Shown here piece by piece: positions 5,316 through 8,512 of a stretch of 8,512 bases of DNA; the first letter of the stretch is position 1, and each line of letters starts with the position of its first letter. This DNA is from Clostridia bacterium. Its GTDB lineage: Bacteria > Bacillota > Clostridia > Christensenellales > Aristaeellaceae. The DNA is taken from assembly GCA_017551645.1 (NCBI GenBank), contig JAFZLE010000220.1:1-8512 (forward strand), in the 5' to 3' direction. A program made the position numbers and the translations under genes. A model generated the notes under the pieces. That model saw only the letters and a list, made by a program, of their open reading frames with translations, was not told where the DNA came from and made no database searches.

Positions 5316-6221
5316 ATGATCAAGGAGAAACCGAACAATAAGCTTATCGGCCGCACGGCAGGCGACGCGGTCTTCGACTCCGTAAACACTTTTATACTGC
5401 TGCTGCTGTGCGTGGTCACGCTGTATCCCATGTATTTCGTCACGTGCGCCTCGTTCACCAAGAACACCTACCTGCTCACCCACCAGGGCTCCCTGTTCTG
5501 GCCCGTGGGCTTCAACGTAGGCGCGTACCGGCTGGCGTTCACGCACCCGCTGCTGCTGAGCGGCTATAAAAACATACTTATCGTGCTGGCGGTGTCACTG
5601 CCCATCAACATAGTGCTCACGCTGTTCTGCGGCTACTTCCTCGCGTGCAAGAACGTGCTGCTGAAAAAGCCGATACTCTTTATCATCATGTTCACCATGT
5701 TTTTCTCCGGCGGCATGATACCCGCGTACCTGAACATCCGCGACCTGGGCCTGTACAACACCCTGTGGGCGCTGATACTTCCCGGCGCGGTGAGCGTGTA
5801 CAACTCCATCATCTGCCGCACCGCCATAGAGGCAGTGCCGGACAGCCTTTCCGAGTCCGCGTACATAGACGGCGCCAACGACCTGGTGATCGTGTTCAGG
5901 ATCATACTGCCGCTTATAATGCCCACCATCGCCGTACTGCTTTTGTATTACGGCGTAGGCCACTGGAACGCCTGGTTCAACGCGTCCATATACCTTAAGG
6001 ACAACGACAAGCTGCCCATACAGAACATACTGCGCGCGGTGCTGATCGCCAACTCCAACACCCTCAACTCCGCCGCCACGGAAAACGACCAGGTGAACGA
6101 GTTCGCGGAGTCCATCAAGTACGCGGCCATAGTGCTCACCACCGTGCCGGTACTGTGCATCTACCCCTTCCTGCAGAAGTACTTCGTAAAGGGCGTCATG
6201 ATAGGCGCGGTAAAGGGCTAA
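5316..6221 (+). CDS. LplC-type sugar ABC transporter permease
   Basis: The 301-residue membrane protein is the second half of the channel, related to LplC/YtcP and the wider CUT1 family. It opens with a short polar segment and TAGDAVFDSVNTFIL, typical of the group, followed by membrane segments at about 23-44, 83-110, 118-137, 148-168, 193-215 and 267-285. The EAA loop reads ESAYIDGANDLVIVFRIILP (180-199), with Gly186 conserved. MFFSGGMIPAYL (128-139) and the C-terminal QKYFVKGVMIGAVKG are family signatures. The Shine-Dalgarno GAGGAGGTG (5303-5311) overlaps the stop of the preceding permease, so the two are probably translated in a coupled way. No ATPase gene follows; 33 nt later comes the glycoside hydrolase. 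Confidence 0.94.
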   Translation: MIKEKPNNKLIGRTAGDAVFDSVNTFILLLLCVVTLYPMYFVTCASFTKNTYLLTHQGSLFWPVGFNVGAYRLAFTHPLLLSGYKNILIVLAVSLPINIVLTLFCGYFLACKNVLLKKPILFIIMFTMFFSGGMIPAYLNIRDLGLYNTLWALILPGAVSVYNSIICRTAIEAVPDSLSESAYIDGANDLVIVFRIILPLIMPTIAVLLLYYGVGHWNAWFNASIYLKDNDKLPIQNILRAVLIANSNTLNSAATENDQVNEFAESIKYAAIVLTTVPVLCIYPFLQKYFVKGVMIGAVKG

Positions 6222-6254
6222 GGCCCGCTAAAGACATAACCATCGGGAGGATCT

Positions 6255-7397
6255 ATGGCGAATTTTGATATCGTAAACGCGTTTACCGACAAATCCTGGC
6301 TGGATGAGATGGCCGGAAAGCTCGCGCGCAAAATGGCCTACGGCGCCAAAAAGGCGCGGGAAGTCGGCTGGATGCCCTACAGCACCAAGGACGGCGGGTG
6401 GGCCGAGACCCGCATCGGCTGGTGGACCAACGGCTTCTGGCCCGCCAGCATGTGGCAGATGTACCTTATGACCGGCGATCAGCTCTTCCGCGAGGAAGCG
6501 CTCAGGGCGGAACTGATGCTTGACGACGCGCTTAAGGACTTTAAGAACCTGAGCCACGACGTGGGCTTCATGTGGCTGATCCATTCCGGCGTGCGCTACG
6601 CGCTGGAGCACGATCAGGACAGCTTTGACCGCACCCTGTTCGCGGCGGACATGCTGGCCTGCCGCTACAACGTGAACGGCTTTATCCGCGCCTGGAACCC
6701 GGCGGGGCGCGAAGGCTGGGCGATAGTGGACTGCATGATGAACCTGCCCATACTCTACTGGGCCAGCAGACAGACGGACGACCCCCGCTACAGGCTGATG
6801 GCCATGAAGCACGCGGACACCACTGCCAGATACTTCGTCAGGCCCGACGGCTCCTGCAACCACATAGTGATATTCGACGCCGAAACGGGCGAGTACCTGG
6901 ACAATCCCGCCGGGCAGGGCAGCGCGTCCGGCTCCAGCTGGAGCCGCGGCCAGGCGTGGGCGCTGTACGGCTTCACCTTAAGCTGCATCCACACGGGCAA
7001 ACAGGAGTACCTGGACACCGCCAGGCGGGTAGCCAACTACTTTATCAGCCAGTGCGAAGGCGACTGGCTGCCAAGATGCGACTTCCGCCAGCCCCCCGAG
7101 CCCGTGATACGGGACAACGCCGCCGGCAACATCGCCGCCTGCGGCCTGCTGGAACTGGCGCGCTGCCTGCCCGAAGCGGAAGGCTCCCGCTATTTCGACG
7201 CGGCGGTAAACATACTAAAAGCGCAGGAACGGGACGCCGCGAACTGGACGGAAAGCGACCCCGCCATATTCACCAAGTGCACCGCCCTGTATAACGACCC
7301 CAAGCAGCACCACATGACCATGACCTACGGCGACTACTACTTTATCGAGGCCGTCAACAAGCTGCGGGGCGAAAAGCTGCTGTTCTGGAACCCCTGA
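6255..7397 (+). CDS. ugl: Unsaturated glucuronyl hydrolase, glycoside hydrolase family 88
   Basis: The 380-residue enzyme should hydrate the C4-C5 double bond of the unsaturated uronate left at the non-reducing end by polysaccharide lyases, releasing it from the oligosaccharide. There is no signal peptide, so it acts in the cytoplasm on imported substrate. The alpha6/alpha6-barrel motifs are in order: WWTNGFWPASMWQMYLMTGD (56-75), LSHDVGFMW with Asp102, AIVDCMMNLPILYWAS with Asp159, His203 in NHIVIFD, SSWSRGQAWALYGF (227-240), IRDNAAGNIAACGLLELA (285-302) and YGDYYFIEA (358-366). Asp102 and Asp159 match the two essential Asp residues (88 and 149) of Bacillus sp. GL1 UGL. This favours GH88 over GH105. 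The loop at 341-353 lacks the Ser/Lys sulfate-binding pattern I recall from streptococcal enzymes, so substrate sulfation is open. GGGAGG (6245-6250) lies 4 nt before the ATG. It is the last gene of the operon. Confidence 0.92.
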   Translation: MANFDIVNAFTDKSWLDEMAGKLARKMAYGAKKAREVGWMPYSTKDGGWAETRIGWWTNGFWPASMWQMYLMTGDQLFREEALRAELMLDDALKDFKNLSHDVGFMWLIHSGVRYALEHDQDSFDRTLFAADMLACRYNVNGFIRAWNPAGREGWAIVDCMMNLPILYWASRQTDDPRYRLMAMKHADTTARYFVRPDGSCNHIVIFDAETGEYLDNPAGQGSASGSSWSRGQAWALYGFTLSCIHTGKQEYLDTARRVANYFISQCEGDWLPRCDFRQPPEPVIRDNAAGNIAACGLLELARCLPEAEGSRYFDAAVNILKAQERDAANWTESDPAIFTKCTALYNDPKQHHMTMTYGDYYFIEAVNKLRGEKLLFWNP

Positions 7398-7419
7398 TGC
7401 GGCCTGCTGCCCAATAAAA

Positions 7420-7454
7420 ACAGGGCGGATCGTTTTGATCCGCCCTGTGTTTTG
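7420..7454. terminator. Strong bidirectional rho-independent terminator
   Basis: A perfect 12-bp stem (arms 7420-7431 and 7437-7448, ACAGGGCGGATC and its complement) with a GTTTT loop is followed by GTTTTG on the plus strand and TTTTTATTG on the minus strand. It ends the GH88 operon (stop 22 nt upstream) and, more strongly by its T-tract, the convergent 21-residue-repeat gene, whose stop is 28 nt away. Confidence 0.92.
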
Positions 7455-7476
7455 TATCGCCTTTCCTGCCGCCTTT

Positions 7477-7833
7477 TCACCTGTCGTCCCAGGGGTCGAT
7501 ATCGAAAGCGTCGTTTCTGCCGCCCTCAAACACGCTGCCAAGCGGCAGGGCCGGGTCCGATGTCCCCGCGATGTCTCCGTTTTCGTCAAGGCGTTCGCGC
7601 CCGAACGGCAGGGTGGGCACGGTCTCGCCGATATAGTTTCCGTCGCCGTCATAGTGGAGGGCGTTGTCGAACAGGCCCGGCACGCTGCTGCCCACATGGC
7701 TGCCGTCAGCGTCATAGTGTTCGGCTCCGCCGAATATGCCGGGCGTGCTGCAGCCGATCACGCTGCCCTTTTCGTCATAGTACGTCGTCCCGCCGAATAT
7801 CCCGGGAACGGCGGTCGTCTTTTTGGGCCCCAT
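7477..7833 (-). CDS. Small protein of 21-residue PGIFGG/YD..G repeats, function unknown
   Basis: The 118-residue acidic protein consists almost wholly of repeats with an exact 21-residue period. Pro occurs at 10, 31, 52, 73 and 94; the (Y/L)D pair at 19-20, 40-41, 61-62 and 82-83; Gly at 23, 44, 65 and 86; and a hydrophobic residue plus Gly at 26-27, 47-48, 68-69 and 89-90. The unit is roughly PGIFGGxxYYDxxGxxIGxST, degenerating towards the C-terminus, which ends in an Asp-rich DAFDIDPWDDR. Similar repeat proteins occur in Firmicutes; the spacing suggests short beta-hairpins stacked around an axis. There is no signal peptide. The start is set by GGGGGTGAT (7845-7837) and by the promoter, whose -10 excludes the upstream ATGs at 7884 and 7854. 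ATG 7833 fits the spacing best; the adjacent ATG 7836 is possible. Function unknown. Confidence 0.82.
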   Translation of the reverse strand: MGPKKTTAVPGIFGGTTYYDEKGSVIGCSTPGIFGGAEHYDADGSHVGSSVPGLFDNALHYDGDGNYIGETVPTLPFGRERLDENGDIAGTSDPALPLGSVFEGGRNDAFDIDPWDDR

Positions 7834-7855
7834 CATATCACCCCCCAACGCCATA

Positions 7856-7884
7856 ATTTTAGCATCGCGCCAGCCTGTCGTCAA
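7856..7884 (-). promoter_or_regulatory. Promoter of the 21-residue-repeat gene
   Basis: On the minus strand: -35 TTGACG (7884-7879; 5 of 6), a 17-bp spacer, and -10 TAAAAT (7861-7856; 5 of 6) preceded by TGC, an extended -10. Transcription from about 7849 would leave a leader of only some 15 nt, just enough for the G-rich Shine-Dalgarno. Confidence 0.8.
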
Positions 7885-7899
7885 CCCGTACGCCTGCCC

Positions 7900-7930
7900 G
7901 CGAAAAGACTTTATGCGAAAAGGGCTTTAT
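7900..7930. repeat. Tandem pair of a 15-16 bp near-repeat
   Basis: GCGAAAAGACTTTAT (7900-7914) is followed directly by GCGAAAAGGGCTTTAT (7915-7930), differing by one substitution and one inserted base. The pair lies between the divergent promoters of the repeat-protein gene and the secreted Cys-repeat gene. It could be a regulator site or a small local duplication. Confidence 0.4.
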
Positions 7931-7954
7931 CTCATCCCGAAGATGTAGTATACT
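7926..7954 (+). promoter_or_regulatory. Weak candidate promoter for the secreted Cys-repeat gene
   Basis: A good -10 TATACT (7949-7954; 5 of 6) has at 17 bp only a poor -35 TTTATC (7926-7931; 3 of 6), which overlaps the tandem near-repeat. An alternative is TTGCCC (7969-7974) with TATAAA (7993-7998) at 18 bp. A poor -35 next to a repeat could mean activator dependence. The rest of the gap to 8085 holds only a CCTTAAGG palindrome (7974-7981). Confidence 0.35.
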
Positions 7955-8085
7955 GTTTTTGCGCGGTATTGCCCCTTAAGGCGCCCGCTACGTATAAACT
8001 TACGGGACCCGGCGCGAAACGCTCCCGGATACTCAGTGGATCATATTTTTATCCCGATACAAGACCCCAAGGAGGCTGAACGGTC

Positions 8086-8512
8086 ATGAAACGGTATATC
8101 GCTGTTTTAACGGCGCTTGTAATGCTGCTGTGCCTGCTTCCCTCCGCTTCGGCGGACGGCCCACACACCCACTCCTGGAAGGAGAAAAGCCGCGTGGAGC
8201 CCACCTGCACAAAGGACGGGTATGCGGTATACGTATGTTCCTGCGGGGCGAGAAAGACCGAGCCGCTGCCGGCGCTTGGACACAAATTTTCCAAAAAGGT
8301 ATACGTGAGCTATGCGGACTGCGAGCACTACGGCGTGTTTTACTGGGTGTGCGAGCGCTGCGGCGCCCATTCCCCCACCGGCAACGACAAGCCCCTGGGC
8401 CACGACTGGAACGAGGGCGTGGTCACGAAAGCGCCCACCGCCACGGAAGACGGCATAAAGACCTATACCTGCCAGCGCGACCCCTCCCACACCAAGACGG
8501 AAGCGATACCGG
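8086..8512 (+). CDS. Secreted Cys-x-Cys repeat protein, surface-protein type (3' end beyond window)
   Basis: The first 142 codons are visible. AAGGAGG (8069-8075) lies 10 nt before the ATG. Residues 1-23 are a signal peptide (MKRYIAVL..., ending Ala-Ser-Ala before Asp-Gly). The rest is built of related units: HSWKEKSRVEPTCTKDGYAV followed by a Cys51-Ser-Cys53-Gly motif and LPALGHKF (29-68); YWVCERCGAH (86-95); then GHDWNEGVVTKAPTATEDGI followed by TYTCQRDPSHTKTEAIP (105-142). Units of the type 'GH.W....V..PT...DG...Y.C..' are common in large Clostridia cell-surface proteins, usually as several copies next to adhesion, lectin or enzyme domains. Any such domains, and any wall anchor, would lie beyond the window. 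The paired Cys may form disulfides or bind metal. Function unknown. Confidence 0.85.
   Translation, partial: MKRYIAVLTALVMLLCLLPSASADGPHTHSWKEKSRVEPTCTKDGYAVYVCSCGARKTEPLPALGHKFSKKVYVSYADCEHYGVFYWVCERCGAHSPTGNDKPLGHDWNEGVVTKAPTATEDGIKTYTCQRDPSHTKTEAIP

Noticed and set aside
6228..6863. Minus-strand frame of 211 codons opposite the GH88 gene
   Set aside because: Antisense shadow of a gene with conserved catalytic motifs; composition is Val/His/Arg-rich and it has no start signals.
7435..8079. Plus-strand frame of 214 codons across the repeat-protein gene and the following gap
   Set aside because: It begins within the terminator stem, has no ribosome binding site, and its apparent repetitiveness simply mirrors the 21-residue repeats on the other strand.

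Overview
The window reads as GC-rich chromosomal DNA from a Firmicutes-type, probably gut-dwelling, Clostridia-like bacterium. This rests on strong AGGAGG-type ribosome binding sites, sigma-A-type promoters with close to 17-bp spacers, an LplA/LplB/LplC-type sugar ABC transporter, and a secreted protein with the Cys-x-Cys/'GH.W' repeats common in Clostridia surface proteins. The lineage is an inference; there is no rRNA or marker gene. Ordinary genes here use the Ile codon ATA heavily despite the high GC content, while the solute-binding protein gene almost avoids it.

Layout. Left edge (1-582): the 5' part of a minus-strand gene for a small secreted helical protein, with a possible 13-codon leader ORF just upstream. 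A plus-strand promoter then drives a YdjM-type membrane metal-dependent hydrolase (583-1206), ending in a terminator shared with the convergent araC-type gene.

Centre (1261-7454): a complete carbohydrate-uptake locus. A minus-strand AraC-family regulator (1261-2277) is divergent from a four-gene operon: extracellular solute-binding protein (2617-4200), two LplB/LplC-type permeases (4366-5304, 5316-6221) and a cytoplasmic GH88 unsaturated glucuronyl hydrolase (6255-7397), closed by a strong bidirectional terminator. The roughly 340-bp intergenic region holds back-to-back promoters and, between them, three ACCCTT direct repeats at 30-31 bp spacing, the likely regulator sites. It also holds a perfect 8-4-8 inverted repeat in the operon leader. 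The inferred job is import of lyase-generated unsaturated uronic-acid oligosaccharides (glycosaminoglycan or similar polysaccharide fragments) and removal of the unsaturated uronate inside the cell. No lyase and no ABC ATPase is present, so both must be encoded elsewhere.

Right edge (7477-8512): a small minus-strand protein made of exact 21-residue repeats (PGIFGG..YD..G..IG), with a clear promoter that fixes its start, then the beginning of a secreted Cys-repeat protein cut by the window end.

I see no CRISPR array, transposase, phage gene, tRNA or rRNA. Nothing here is clearly a new kind of system. The most original points are the regulatory architecture of the uronate locus, the C-terminal extension of its regulator, the absence of a lipobox in its binding protein, and the 21-residue repeat protein.
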